Notes: a model not told the origin generated them from the sequence alone. DNA of 64,000 bases from Sphingomonas sp. 35-24ZXX (GCF_000786215.1 NZ_JROG01000004.1:496001-560000), one strand, 5' to 3'. Counted from the stretch's first letter, positions 51,005 to 60,403 are shown. Program-made: numbers and translations.

Positions 51005-53200
51005 CTAGCTGCGCGTTCGGGGCATGCCAAGCGCGCGCTCGGCGATCATCGACCGGTGCACCTGGCTGGTGCCGCCATAGATGCGGGTCCCGTGCGCGTG
51101 ACGATAGCATTGGTTGAGCATCGCGGCTGCACCTTCGCGCTTGGTGAGCGAGACCGGCGCGGTGATGTCGAGCAGATCGCGGGCATCCTCGAGAAACTTT
51201 TCCGAGGAGTGCATCTTCGCCATGGGGCCGTAAGCTGGACTGGGCTTCTTCTCGGCCCCAGCCCAGGTTGCGCGATATTCGAACAGCTCGGCCACCCAGA
51301 TATTCGCCAGCGCCTTTGCAAGGCGCGCCTTGATGCGGGGATCGGCAATGAGCCTGGCATCGCTCTCCGTTGCAGACTGGCTCTGGCAAAGCTCTTCGGC
51401 CGCGTGCAGTGCGTGGCGCATCGGCTTGGAGAAACTGCCGCCATGCTCGAGTTCCAGGGCGGCGGACATGGTGCGGACGCCGCCATCGACTTCGCCCAGG
51501 CGCCAGCTGTCGGGAATCTTGACGTTGTCGTAAAAGGTGATGTTGGTGCGTTCGTCCTGGAAGGTATAGACCGGCTGAACCGTCACGCCTTCGGCCTTGA
51601 GAGGCACGATGAACATGGTGAGGCCCTTGTGCTTGGGTACATCGGGGTTGGTGCGCGTGAGCATCAGCACATAATCGGCGATATTGGCGCCAGAGGTGAA
51701 CATCTTGGTACCGTCGATGCGCCAGCCATTGCCATCGGGGATGGCCTTGGTCTGGGCAGCGAACACGTCGGATCCGGCGCCGGGCTCGGAGTAGCCGAGG
51801 CTGGCAAGCGATTCGCCCGAGATGATCTTGCTGAGCACCTCGCGCTTCACTTCCTCGCTGCCGGTGCGGGCGATCATCAGGCCGACCATCTCGGCAACGC
51901 CCGCCGCCGGATTGGAATAGCCATGCCGTTCCAACGCTCCCCGAGCCGCACTGCGGGCATAGGGGCCGACGCCACGACCGCCCAGTTCCGGGCTCGAAAG
52001 GAAAAGCAGCCCGGCCTCGGCCATCTTCTTGTGCAGCTCGGGCACATGGCCTTCCCAGGAATAATGGAAGCGGTCGCGCATTTCCGCCGTGACATTCGCT
52101 TCCATGAATGCGTCGATTTCGGCGATCATCGCGCGGGCTTCCTCGCCGATGTCGAATTCGATCGGGCATTCGCCAACATCGGGAAGGGCAACGGCCTCGC
52201 CGTCATAGCGCCGACGGCCCGCTTCCTCGAGCCATCGGGCAGGATCGCCCCAGACCAACGGCCAGGCCTTGGCGCGAAGTACGTAGAGGTAGATGTCATA
52301 TTCGGTGGTGAGGCCATAGCCGCCGAAGGTCTGCATCGCCTGGCCCGCTGCCTTGGCCGCCGCATCTGCGGCCGCCCAGACTGCGAGGCTCACGTTCACG
52401 CCGGCATCTTCTCCACCATCGGCAATCTCTCGCACTGCCTTCCATGCCAGAAGGCGCGCGCCATCCACTTCGCACAGGCAATCGGCGAGGGGGTGACTGA
52501 TGGCCTGGAACTGGCCGATCAGCTGGCCGAACTGCTTGCGCTCGCTGGCATAGGCCGATGCCATGCGGAGCGCCTGATGGCCGAGACCGGTAAGCGCCGA
52601 TGCCATCAGCAGCTTCCATTCCTCGATCGTGGCTTCGAATGCAGCAACAGCATCCGGCCCGGAGGCGAGCAACGTGGCTTCGGCTGCGGCAAGATCTACC
52701 TCGGCCGTGGCATTCGAAGCCAGGCTCGGTTCGGATGGCCGCGCCAATGGCGGCACAGCCAGCAACAGCACGGAATCGCCCTGCCGCGCCACGACCTGTT
52801 CTGCAACCGCCCCGCCAGCGATGAACTGAATCGGCGACGCCGCCATGTCGTGCATCGCAAGGCTCGCGACGCTTTCACCCGCGACGATCTCCGATGGGTC
52901 CCCGCCCAGCAGGCCGATCAGCCGGGCCGCAAGCATGGCCTCGGCAATTGGCCCGGCAGCCAGGGTTCGGCCGATCTCTTCCATCACGACCTGCGCGTCG
53001 AACGTCCCCAGGCCCAGACCTCCGGCTTCCTCTGGAACGCGAAGGCCGAAGGCTCCCAGCTCTGCCAGGCCCCGCCAGAGCTCGGCGTCAAAGCCTTTCG
53101 CTTCGGCTTGGCGCAGGCGTTGCGACGTGCAGTTCTCGTCAAGGAAACGCGCGAAGGTCTCGCGCACCATGGCCTGTTCGCTGGTCAGTTCGAAGTTCAT
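51005..53200 (-). CDS. Double-length acyl-CoA dehydrogenase (two fused ACAD domains)
   Basis: A 731-residue protein made of two acyl-CoA dehydrogenase domains, about 1-340 and 345-731, like a fused heterodimer (compare FadE34-type single chains in actinobacterial steroid side-chain degradation). Domain 1 ends FGGYGLTTEYDIYL without a YEGT Glu. Domain 2 has LGYSEPGAGSD and ends RIYGGTSQVH, with Gly at the usual Glu place; E585 in LELEHGG sits at the helix-G position and may be the base. The substrate is probably bulky. It is in an operon with hydratase and SDR genes. Confidence 0.92.
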   Translation of the reverse strand: MNFELTSEQAMVRETFARFLDENCTSQRLRQAEAKGFDAELWRGLAELGAFGLRVPEEAGGLGLGTFDAQVVMEEIGRTLAAGPIAEAMLAARLIGLLGGDPSEIVAGESVASLAMHDMAASPIQFIAGGAVAEQVVARQGDSVLLLAVPPLARPSEPSLASNATAEVDLAAAEATLLASGPDAVAAFEATIEEWKLLMASALTGLGHQALRMASAYASERKQFGQLIGQFQAISHPLADCLCEVDGARLLAWKAVREIADGGEDAGVNVSLAVWAAADAAAKAAGQAMQTFGGYGLTTEYDIYLYVLRAKAWPLVWGDPARWLEEAGRRRYDGEAVALPDVGECPIEFDIGEEARAMIAEIDAFMEANVTAEMRDRFHYSWEGHVPELHKKMAEAGLLFLSSPELGGRGVGPYARSAARGALERHGYSNPAAGVAEMVGLMIARTGSEEVKREVLSKIISGESLASLGYSEPGAGSDVFAAQTKAIPDGNGWRIDGTKMFTSGANIADYVLMLTRTNPDVPKHKGLTMFIVPLKAEGVTVQPVYTFQDERTNITFYDNVKIPDSWRLGEVDGGVRTMSAALELEHGGSFSKPMRHALHAAEELCQSQSATESDARLIADPRIKARLAKALANIWVAELFEYRATWAGAEKKPSPAYGPMAKMHSSEKFLEDARDLLDITAPVSLTKREGAAAMLNQCYRHAHGTRIYGGTSQVHRSMIAERALGMPRTRS

Positions 53201-53213
53201 ACTGTTATGTCCG

Positions 53214-54035
53214 TCATCCGCGCTTCATCATTGCCGAAATGTCGATCTGGCCGGTGGCAAGCGATCCCATGAAGCCGCCATCGACCGGGAAGACCACGCC
53301 GGTCACGATGCCGGCCATGGCGCTGTTGATCAGCAGCAGGCCATCTGCCTGTTCCTGCGCAGTCGAATAGCGCCCCAGCGGTTGCGCGGCGGCGTCCACC
53401 ACCTCCTTTCCCGAAGCGGCGTGGAAGGTTGCCATCATCGGCGTCTGCGTGGGCGAGGGCAGGGTGCAGTTGATCCGGATGCCCTGCTTGATCAGCCGCG
53501 CACACATGAACTGTGTCCATACGATCACGGCCTCCTTCGAGAAGGCATAGCCCTCGGCGACATGCTCGGGATGCGCTTCTGCCCAGGCGACTGCAGCATC
53601 ATAGCCCTGGGTTTGCATCAGTTCCATGTGCACCGGGATGCGGCGGCTCCAGCCAAGTCCGCCGGTCGATGCGATCGACACGATGGCAGCTCCAGGCCCC
53701 ATCATCGGAAGCACCGTCTCGGTCAGATGCCGGGTGCCGACAAAATTGACTTTGAACGTGTCCATCGGGGCAAAGGCACCGGCGCCGGGCAGGCCCGCAC
53801 AATTGAACAGGGCATCGACCCTCCCGCCGATCGCTGCGATCGCCGCCTCGATGCTGTCAGGATCGCGCAGATCGATCTGGTTGAACGAGGTCAGCGGCAG
53901 CGAGCTCGGCTTGACGTCGAGGCCATGAACCTCGGCTCCCAGATCGAGCAGCGACTGTGCTGTCGCTTCGCCCATTCCCGAAAAGCAGCCGCTGACGATC
54001 ACGCGTTTGCCCTTGTAGCCCAGTAGATCGCTCAT
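53214..54035 (-). CDS. SDR, 3-alpha-hydroxysteroid dehydrogenase-like
   Basis: A 273-residue SDR. ATG 54035 is 10 bases after AGGAGC; the longer frame overlaps the divergent gene. The cofactor loop VSGCFSGMGEATA (near 14-26), the LDVKPSSLPLTSFNQIDLRD acidic stretch and GYAFSKEAVIVW (Tyr/Lys) resemble the 3-alpha-hydroxysteroid dehydrogenase/carbonyl reductase and coniferyl-alcohol dehydrogenase branch. It heads the operon with the double acyl-CoA dehydrogenase and hydratase. Confidence 0.88.
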   Translation of the reverse strand: MSDLLGYKGKRVIVSGCFSGMGEATAQSLLDLGAEVHGLDVKPSSLPLTSFNQIDLRDPDSIEAAIAAIGGRVDALFNCAGLPGAGAFAPMDTFKVNFVGTRHLTETVLPMMGPGAAIVSIASTGGLGWSRRIPVHMELMQTQGYDAAVAWAEAHPEHVAEGYAFSKEAVIVWTQFMCARLIKQGIRINCTLPSPTQTPMMATFHAASGKEVVDAAAQPLGRYSTAQEQADGLLLINSAMAGIVTGVVFPVDGGFMGSLATGQIDISAMMKRG

Positions 54036-54073
54036 GGTCTTTTCCGCTCCTGAAGATTCATGGTGTTGGATCA

Positions 54074-54143
54074 CGAGTGCCACACTCGCGCGCGATGCGG
54101 GATAGCGGATTGGCCATGGTTGCCTGCTAATCGCCTTGGCGAT
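54074..54143. promoter_or_regulatory. Two dyads in divergent promoter
   Basis: CGAGTG-cca-CACTCG (54074-54088) and ATCGCC-tt-GGCGAT (54130-54143) are perfect 6-base-arm dyads in the 169-base gap between the SDR and the DUF35 genes. Neither matches the other dyads in the window. Confidence 0.4.
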
Positions 54144-54204
54144 AGCCGGGCACCGGTTCATTGCGATGATTGGCAAGCGCGCCGATGCGGCTAATGATCA
54201 TCGC

Positions 54205-54609
54205 ATGACCTGGCAAAGATCCCGCATCCGGCTCGACAACGACAATCGTGCATTCTGGACAGGGGGTAGCGAAGGAAAGCTGATGATCCATCAGTGTGGC
54301 GATTGCGGCGCGCGAACCCACCCGCCGCGTCAGTTCTGCCGTCATTGCCAGTCCGAGAACATTGCGCCCCAGCCGGTTTCAGGTCGCGGGACGATCGATA
54401 CCTTCACCGTCAATCACCAGAAATGGGCACCCGACATGGAAGTGCCCTTTGTCATCGCCCGCGTGCGGCTGGACGATGCGCCGGACGTGGTGCTGACTAC
54501 CAATATCGTGGGCTGCCCTGTCGATGCGGTCGATCTGGACGATCCCGTCCAAGTGGTGTTCGAGGAACAGGACGGCATCTGGTACCCCTTGTTCGAGAGG
54601 CTGGGCTGA
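54205..54609 (+). CDS. DUF35-family Zn-ribbon/OB-fold protein
   Basis: A 134-residue protein starting at ATG 54205; an upstream ATG at 54136 is in weak context. The rubredoxin-like zinc ribbon is C31-x2-C34-x10-C45-x2-C48 (QCGDCG, FCRHCQ), and the OB-fold continues FTVNHQKWAPDMEVPFV. DUF35 proteins pair with thiolase-fold partners, for instance ChsH2/Ltp2 in cholesterol side-chain removal. The partner gene overlaps its stop by one base (TGATG). Confidence 0.93.
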   Translation: MTWQRSRIRLDNDNRAFWTGGSEGKLMIHQCGDCGARTHPPRQFCRHCQSENIAPQPVSGRGTIDTFTVNHQKWAPDMEVPFVIARVRLDDAPDVVLTTNIVGCPVDAVDLDDPVQVVFEEQDGIWYPLFERLG

Positions 54610-55769
54610 TGGCACGCGAGGCCTATGTCACGGGCATCGGCATGTCCGAAGTGGGCGTTCGGTTGACCCGGTCGCCGCTCGCGCTGACCATGGATGCGAT
54701 CAAGGAAGCCGTCGCCGATGCCGGGCTGACGCTCGCCCAGATCGATGGCGTATCGACCTATCCGGGCAAGATGCAGACATTTCTCGGTTTTTCGCCGATC
54801 GGCGTCGACGAAATCATCGAGACATGCGGCCTGAAGACCCGCTGGCATACCGGTGCTGCGGAGGCGACGGCACAACTGGGCTCGATTGCCGATGCAGCGG
54901 CTGCGGTAAAGGCCGGTCTTGCACGCCATGTCATCTGCTTCCGCACTGTCTACGAGGCTGCAGCGCTTGCCAGGCCCGAGGAGTTTCCGCCGCTGGAGCG
55001 GCGCAAGGACGTCACTGGCAATTCGCAATGGGTGTCGCCCTTTGGCGCGTTTTCCGCCGCATGCTGGACGGCCCAGTTCGCCATGCGCCAGATGAAGCGG
55101 CATGGCATGACCCGCGAGCAGCTGGCCCAGATTGCGATCAACGATCATCGCAACGCGGCGCTCAATCCGCGAGCCATCGTCAAACAGCCGCTGTCGATCG
55201 ACACGTACATGGAAGCGCGCATGATCTCGACGCCGTTCTGCCTGTATGACTGTGATCGCTTCACCGATGCGTCTACCGTCGTCATCGTTTCGGCATCGGA
55301 TGCGCTCGATGAGATATCCTCGACGCCCATTCGGATCGCAGCGACCGCCGGATCGGTCGAGCGCTATTCCTGGGATCAGGCCGACTATGCCAGCGCCTAC
55401 CCGACGGGCCGCGCTCTCTGGCTGAACACCGATTATGCCCGCGACGACGTGGATGTGGTTCAGTTCTATGATGGCTTTGCCTTCCAGCCGATCACCTGGC
55501 TGGAAGGATTAGGCTTCTGTGATATCGGCGAGGGGCACAGGTTCATCGAAGGGGGTAGCCGCATCGCCCTGGACGGCGAACTGCCAATGAACACCGGAGG
55601 TGGTCAGCTTGGCTGGGGCCGGTTGCACGGCTTCGGCTTTGCCTATGAGGCGGTCGTGCAGTTGCGCGGTGCGGGCGGCGCCCGTCAGGTCAAGGGCGAT
55701 CCCCGCGTCGCCATCGCGACATCGGGCGGTGGTCCGATGGCCGCTGCCCTGCTGCTGGCGCGTGACTGA
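54609..55769 (+). CDS. Thiolase-fold lipid-transfer-type protein, DUF35 partner
   Basis: A 386-residue SCP2-thiolase-fold protein. No nucleophilic Cys is at the thiolase position (HTGAAEATAQLG instead), and the C-terminal catalytic loop reads GGGQLGWGRLHGFGF, not the thiolase GHPxGxSG. It has QFYDGFAFQ and LGFCDIGEG. Non-thiolytic members paired with DUF35 act as aldolases or in C-C cleavage (Ltp2 family), but the second Ltp2-type Tyr seems to be Arg in GRLHG. It probably cleaves a 3-hydroxyacyl-CoA side chain; the exact reaction is open. Confidence 0.88.
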   Translation: MAREAYVTGIGMSEVGVRLTRSPLALTMDAIKEAVADAGLTLAQIDGVSTYPGKMQTFLGFSPIGVDEIIETCGLKTRWHTGAAEATAQLGSIADAAAAVKAGLARHVICFRTVYEAAALARPEEFPPLERRKDVTGNSQWVSPFGAFSAACWTAQFAMRQMKRHGMTREQLAQIAINDHRNAALNPRAIVKQPLSIDTYMEARMISTPFCLYDCDRFTDASTVVIVSASDALDEISSTPIRIAATAGSVERYSWDQADYASAYPTGRALWLNTDYARDDVDVVQFYDGFAFQPITWLEGLGFCDIGEGHRFIEGGSRIALDGELPMNTGGGQLGWGRLHGFGFAYEAVVQLRGAGGARQVKGDPRVAIATSGGGPMAAALLLARD

Positions 55770-56490
55770 GCCAGCCCCAGGTTTCCGTCGCCGTATCCGG
55801 ATCGAACCGGCGGCCGGCAGCATCCGTTCTGCCCTGGAAGACGATTATCACTGCATGGCCGTCACGCTGTGGCACGACAGCGAACGCATCACTTCGGTCG
55901 AGGCCGACATGGATCGCGCGCCGTGGACGACGTGTCCGGGCGCGCCTCTCGTGTTGCAGGCGACCTTCGGTGGTATTTCGCTGGCCGATGCGGGCAGGCC
56001 GGGATCCAAGCAGGCTAACTGCACCCACCTTTATGACCTGGCGACACTGGCTGCTGCGCATTGGGACGACCGCGTTCCATTGGTCTATGACATCTTCGTC
56101 AGCGATCCTGTCGAAGGGTGCTGGCATGCCACCATTGCGCGCGAAGGGCAGGTGGTGCTGGAACTGCGGCACCGTGACGACATCTTGATAGAACCGGAAG
56201 GCCTGGCAGGCGTGTCGCTGTTCAAGTTGCGTGACTGGATCGAGGGACTGGCCGAGCCACTTCGCGAGCCAGCAAGGCTGCTGCAATGGGGCACCATATT
56301 GGCGCATGGCAGGGTTATTCCGATGGAACGTCAGAGCGATGCCAGTCGGATGCCGGCCAATTGCTTTACCTTTCAACCCGAACGCAAGGCCGAGGCCAGG
56401 CGGGTGGGCAGGGTGATCGATTTCAGTCGGGAGACAGTCCGGCCGCTGGATCATCTTGGCGTTGCCGGATTTTCGACGCGCGCGGACTGA
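55762..56490 (+). CDS. DUF2889-family protein
   Basis: A 242-residue protein of the DUF2889 type: FRRRIRIEP, then ADMDRAPWTTCPGAP and ANCTHLYDLATLAA. GTG 55762 overlaps the thiolase-like gene by 8 bases; the first ATG (55856) would cut the conserved start. Function of the family is unknown; members are frequent in sphingomonad aromatic and steroid clusters. It is the third gene of the DUF35 - thiolase-fold - DUF2889 unit. Confidence 0.82.
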   Translation: MTEPAPGFRRRIRIEPAAGSIRSALEDDYHCMAVTLWHDSERITSVEADMDRAPWTTCPGAPLVLQATFGGISLADAGRPGSKQANCTHLYDLATLAAAHWDDRVPLVYDIFVSDPVEGCWHATIAREGQVVLELRHRDDILIEPEGLAGVSLFKLRDWIEGLAEPLREPARLLQWGTILAHGRVIPMERQSDASRMPANCFTFQPERKAEARRVGRVIDFSRETVRPLDHLGVAGFSTRAD

Positions 56491-56512
56491 TCCATGGTGC
56501 TTTGGAACAAAA

Positions 56513-56545
56513 GAAGGCCCTGCCGAACTGGTCGGCAGGGCCCGA
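56513..56545. terminator. Intrinsic terminator between convergent genes
   Basis: GGCCCTGCCGA (56516-56526) and TCGGCAGGGCC (56532-56542) form a perfect 11-pair stem with a 5-base loop. On the minus strand it is followed by TTCTTTTG. It lies between the DUF2889 and amidohydrolase genes. Confidence 0.8.
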
Positions 56546-56569
56546 TAAAGTTTGCTTGGAGAGACCTTG

Positions 56570-57838
56570 TCAGAAGGGCAGGTTGTAGAAACGCGTCGCG
56601 TTGTCCTGCAGTACCTTCTTCTTGATGGCGTAGTCATAACCGCCGAGAACATCGACAATATGCGCCTGCACGCCGGGATAGAGCGAAGTGGGATGCGGAA
56701 AATCGGTCTCGAACATCACATTGTCGACGCCGATGGTTTCGAGCAGCAGCTTGGGCGCCACCTTTTCGAACCAGAACGTGCACATGAAATGGTCGCGGAA
56801 ATAATCCCAGGGCTGCTTCCTGAGCACGTCGCGCTTGCTCGGCAGCATTTCCTGGAACTGGTGCTCCAGCGCCTCTACCGCAAACGGGATCCACCCCATG
56901 CCGCTTTCGATCAATCCGATCTTGAGTCCGGGGTGCTGGTCGAGACGGCCCGAAACCATCCAGTTGCCCAGCGTTGCGGCATTGCCGATCGAGAACATCG
57001 TCGCGACCACGGACAGGGTCTGTTCGAACTGGAAGCCTTCCCAGGTCAGCGTGTTGGGATCCATTGCGGCGTTGAGATGGAAGTTGATCGGCGTGCCGGT
57101 CGCGTCGCACATCTCGAGGAAGCTGGTCCAATAGTCGTGGTTGAAGCTGGGTACGCCCACCCGCTCGGGCGTATCCGGCACGACGAAGCCCTTCAGGCCC
57201 ATGTCAATGCAGCGCCGCGCTTCCTTCTCCAGTTCAGCCTTGTCCCAGAACGGCAAGTGCGCCATCGGGAACAGCCGTTCGCCGGACTCGCGCTGCCAGT
57301 CGGCATTGAAATCGTTGTAGATTTTCATGATCGTCAGCGCGAGATCACGGTCCCCCAGGCTCATCAGGGTGCCTGCCTGGGTAATCCCCGAATTCTGGAA
57401 GCAGATCTGTGCGTACACGCCCATATCGTCCATCGCGGCAAGGCGCGGGGCGATTTCATGGCCTCCGGCATGCGCTTCTTCCAGAGTCGGAAAGGCCAGC
57501 CGCCCAAGCAGCTTGTTGTTGTCCTTGCGGATCACATTACCACCAAGCGTGCCGCAGTTCCGATCGCCGATATACCAGCGATCGACCCCGTCGGCATCGC
57601 GCTTCACATAGGGAAGCTTGTCCTTCATGCCGATGGGTGCCCGGTCCGTGAACAGCGTCGGCGGTTCGACGATGTGCGTGTCGGTATCGACGATCTTGAT
57701 ACCCGCAAGGCTCGGGTCCAGACCGCCCGATTGCGAGGCATAGTCTACCTCGCGGATAACTCCGCCAGCGGTGTAACCCTCGGCGGACCAATATTTCCGC
57801 GCTGCCTGGGCGAGTTCTGCAGTGTCCGATTCAGCCAC
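56570..57838 (-). CDS. Amidohydrolase-family (ACMSD-like) protein
   Basis: A 422-residue TIM-barrel amidohydrolase of the Amidohydro_2 type. It has IVDTDTHIVEPP (D-x-H where others have H-x-H), a His region GTPINFHLNA, GLIESGMGWIPF and the catalytic FETDFPHPTS. ACMSD-like members decarboxylate or hydrolyse ring-cleavage products and are common in sphingomonad catabolic clusters with unclear substrates. The downstream end is the terminator; the IclR gene lies 24 bases upstream. Confidence 0.9.
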   Translation of the reverse strand: MAESDTAELAQAARKYWSAEGYTAGGVIREVDYASQSGGLDPSLAGIKIVDTDTHIVEPPTLFTDRAPIGMKDKLPYVKRDADGVDRWYIGDRNCGTLGGNVIRKDNNKLLGRLAFPTLEEAHAGGHEIAPRLAAMDDMGVYAQICFQNSGITQAGTLMSLGDRDLALTIMKIYNDFNADWQRESGERLFPMAHLPFWDKAELEKEARRCIDMGLKGFVVPDTPERVGVPSFNHDYWTSFLEMCDATGTPINFHLNAAMDPNTLTWEGFQFEQTLSVVATMFSIGNAATLGNWMVSGRLDQHPGLKIGLIESGMGWIPFAVEALEHQFQEMLPSKRDVLRKQPWDYFRDHFMCTFWFEKVAPKLLLETIGVDNVMFETDFPHPTSLYPGVQAHIVDVLGGYDYAIKKKVLQDNATRFYNLPF

Positions 57839-57862
57839 AAATATACTCCAACGATGCGGTGT

Positions 57863-58669
57863 TCAGGCAGCGCCTGCAATGCGTTCGACCGAAGCGGAAT
57901 GCTGCGGGCGTTCGGCTATGCTGCGTTCGATGGCATCGGCCAAGGTCAGGCGCAGCGTTTCAGCATTAATCTGTTCGGAAGGTTCGTAGACCAGCGCAAG
58001 GGCGAGCGGTTGGTGCATCGGCTGATCGGGCAGGAGCATCGCCGTGACATCCGCGATCGATCCAAAGCCCGCCACACCGGTGGCATAGCCGGTGTTGCTG
58101 CACTGCTGTACGCGGGATACCATCTCGGCGAAGTTGAACTTACGCTCATAGGGAGCTTCGGCGTTGATGCGGCGCAGCAAGCCATCGCGGCGAGCCTGGG
58201 GCAAGGTAGACAGCAACAGGTGACCAACCGAGGTTTCGGTGAGCACTTCATGCTGGCCCCCGCTGAAACCTTCGGTCTGAGAGGTACGCAGCTGGTACTT
58301 GCCGGGACGCCAGCTGAAAATCTGGGCTGTTGTTCCGACCATGCCGAACACCGCGATGCCGAGGCCAGTCTGGGCAGAAAGACGATCGATCAGGCCAGCG
58401 AGCCTGCCGTCACGCACAATCCCCGACTGCACCGAGCAGCCCAACAGCGCAGCGCGCGGCGTGGGGGCAAATGACCGGGTGGTGGGGTCTTTGTACAGAA
58501 GGCCCAGCCCGACCAGGCTGGAGAGCAATTCGGAGGTGCTTGACTGGGGACGATTATACCGTCGCACGATGTCCATCACAGTTGCTTGCGGATGGTCATC
58601 GTCAAAGAATTCCAGAACTTCGACGACACGACGGGCGATCTTAGCCTTGTTGGACTCAGCTCCGGCCAT
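57863..58669 (-). CDS. IclR-family regulator (2)
   Basis: A 268-residue IclR protein: winged helix near 12-75 (ATVMDIVRRYNRPQSSTSEL), then the effector domain (VLTETSVGHLLLSTL, NTGYATGVAGFGSIADVTA). It lies 24 bases before the amidohydrolase gene on the same strand and 113 bases after a CoA-ligase gene. It probably controls the amidohydrolase or the ligase. Confidence 0.92.
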   Translation of the reverse strand: MAGAESNKAKIARRVVEVLEFFDDDHPQATVMDIVRRYNRPQSSTSELLSSLVGLGLLYKDPTTRSFAPTPRAALLGCSVQSGIVRDGRLAGLIDRLSAQTGLGIAVFGMVGTTAQIFSWRPGKYQLRTSQTEGFSGGQHEVLTETSVGHLLLSTLPQARRDGLLRRINAEAPYERKFNFAEMVSRVQQCSNTGYATGVAGFGSIADVTAMLLPDQPMHQPLALALVYEPSEQINAETLRLTLADAIERSIAERPQHSASVERIAGAA

Positions 58670-58782
58670 GGGTTCTCTCCTGATTGTGTTTATGCACAGC
58701 AGTGTTCACTACGAGCGGCAGAGTCGTCAAGCAAAAATGATAAGCACTCGGTTTTTAGGTGCATGTTGCGCAGCAAAAGTCA

Positions 58783-60246
58783 TTAAAACAATGATTTGAC
58801 TGCCGTTCTGTCGACCTTGAGCGAGGCTGTTTTCGGCAGTTCCTCGCAGATTTTCCACTGCGTCGGTATGTGGGTGGCGAGCAGAATGCGGCGCAAATGA
58901 GCCTCGATTTCCGCAATTTCCGGGCTCGGGCCGGAGGAAGCGACTCGGATTGCTGCTGCAGGCACCTGGCCCAGTCGGTCATCGTCGATCCCGACGACTG
59001 CCGCCTCGGCAATCGCAGGATGGGACAGCAACGCCTCTTCGATGGCTTCCGGCAGGAGCTTGAAGCCGCCACGCATGATCGCGCCATCGGCTCTGCCCTT
59101 GAGGAACAGGAAGCCATCGGCATCGATCATCGCAAGATCGGTCGTGGCGATCCAATCTTCGCCGATCCTTGGGCTGATCACGTGCAGAAGGCCCGTTTCA
59201 CCAGCTGCCAACGGGCGTCCATCCTCCGGATCGACGATACGCAATTGCACTCCGGGCAGCGGTTTGCCGACCGACCCGCGTTTGCGATCACCCCACTCCT
59301 GGTGCAATTCCGCTGTCATCATCGCGACCGGACCGGCAAATTCGGTGGCGCCATAGGAAAGCAGAATGGGTATGCCGTAGCGACGTTCGAACCCGTCCTG
59401 CACATCCGGTGCCAGCGGGGCCGCGCCGACGCCCATCGCCCGGATCGATGCCAGATCCTCGATCGGGATATCTGCATCCAGTATTTGCCGGACCGCGCTG
59501 GGGGGAACTCCGCTATGTGCCGGGCGCCAGGTCTTGACATAGCCATGCCAGGCCTCGAGCGAAAATTTCTCCAGCAGTATCGCGCGCTGACCCCGCAACA
59601 GGGTAGGCAGGGTGGAATAGAGCCCGGTGATGTTGGCGAGCGGAAAGTAGAGCAGAAACGGCGGTGCGGATTGCGGAGCATCGCCTTGGCTTCGGGTCAG
59701 TGGTGTGGAAACGAAATGCCGTTCGATCAGGCCGAACGAGACGGGGAAATGCTTTGGCGTGCCAGTCGTGCCGCTGGTGAGAATTTCGATGGTATCAACT
59801 GGCATCTGATTGTCTGTCGGGCGCTCGGACAAGCGGCGTATCGTCGGCCGCATCATTCCGCTCAGAACGATCACCGCCAGCCCCTGCCGCGCAGCCTCGG
59901 CTGCGACGGCTTCGCCAAAATCCTCGTCATGCAACACCACGGCAGCGATACCCGGGCGGGCAAGAGCGGCGGCCATGCGCTCGTCCGACTGAAAGGAATA
60001 CACCATCCGGACCGATCGGCGCTGCGCCAGCAGACACAGCAGGGCGGCGATCGCCTCGGGCCGGTTGCGGGGCACCAGTGCCACCGGTTCGCCTGGCGCA
60101 ATCCCTGCCGCTGCCAGGCTGTCTTCAAGCTTATCAGCCGCATATCGCACATCGCCCCAGGTGTACCACCGATCTCCAAAACAAATGGCTGGCAGGGCAG
60201 GGTCGCGATCAAGGGCAGCGCGGACAAGCTGGGGCAAGGTGGCCAT
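58783..60246 (-). CDS. AMP-forming acyl-CoA synthetase (3)
   Basis: A 487-residue ANL ligase. Motifs: ILTSGTTGTPKHFPVSF, SYGATEFAGPV, TTDLAMIDADGFLFLKGR, and the C-terminal Lys in TASLKVDRTAV. It is short for the family but complete. It is divergent from the hydratase gene at 60404. Substrate unknown. Confidence 0.92.
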   Translation of the reverse strand: MATLPQLVRAALDRDPALPAICFGDRWYTWGDVRYAADKLEDSLAAAGIAPGEPVALVPRNRPEAIAALLCLLAQRRSVRMVYSFQSDERMAAALARPGIAAVVLHDEDFGEAVAAEAARQGLAVIVLSGMMRPTIRRLSERPTDNQMPVDTIEILTSGTTGTPKHFPVSFGLIERHFVSTPLTRSQGDAPQSAPPFLLYFPLANITGLYSTLPTLLRGQRAILLEKFSLEAWHGYVKTWRPAHSGVPPSAVRQILDADIPIEDLASIRAMGVGAAPLAPDVQDGFERRYGIPILLSYGATEFAGPVAMMTAELHQEWGDRKRGSVGKPLPGVQLRIVDPEDGRPLAAGETGLLHVISPRIGEDWIATTDLAMIDADGFLFLKGRADGAIMRGGFKLLPEAIEEALLSHPAIAEAAVVGIDDDRLGQVPAAAIRVASSGPSPEIAEIEAHLRRILLATHIPTQWKICEELPKTASLKVDRTAVKSLF

Positions 60247-60403
60247 GGCATCAGCCTAGTCCGGTCGGTGCTGCTGACAAGCAATCGTAGCGCAGGGGCA
60301 ATGCAACAACGCCGCGACGATACCCTGCGCGCGCCTTGCGTCGCGCAGCGACAGGCTTAGGGTGACAGGGGCGGCAAGGTCGCTGCGGAACAGGAATATT
60401 GCA

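Noticed and set aside
50963-53272. 769-codon plus-strand frame opposite the double acyl-CoA dehydrogenase
   Set aside because: Antisense to two recognisable ACAD domains and without any motif of its own.
56552-60360. Long plus-strand frames (56552-58474 and 58870-60360)
   Set aside because: They lie antisense to the amidohydrolase, IclR and CoA-ligase genes and read as low-complexity Arg/Gln/Gly-rich sequence.
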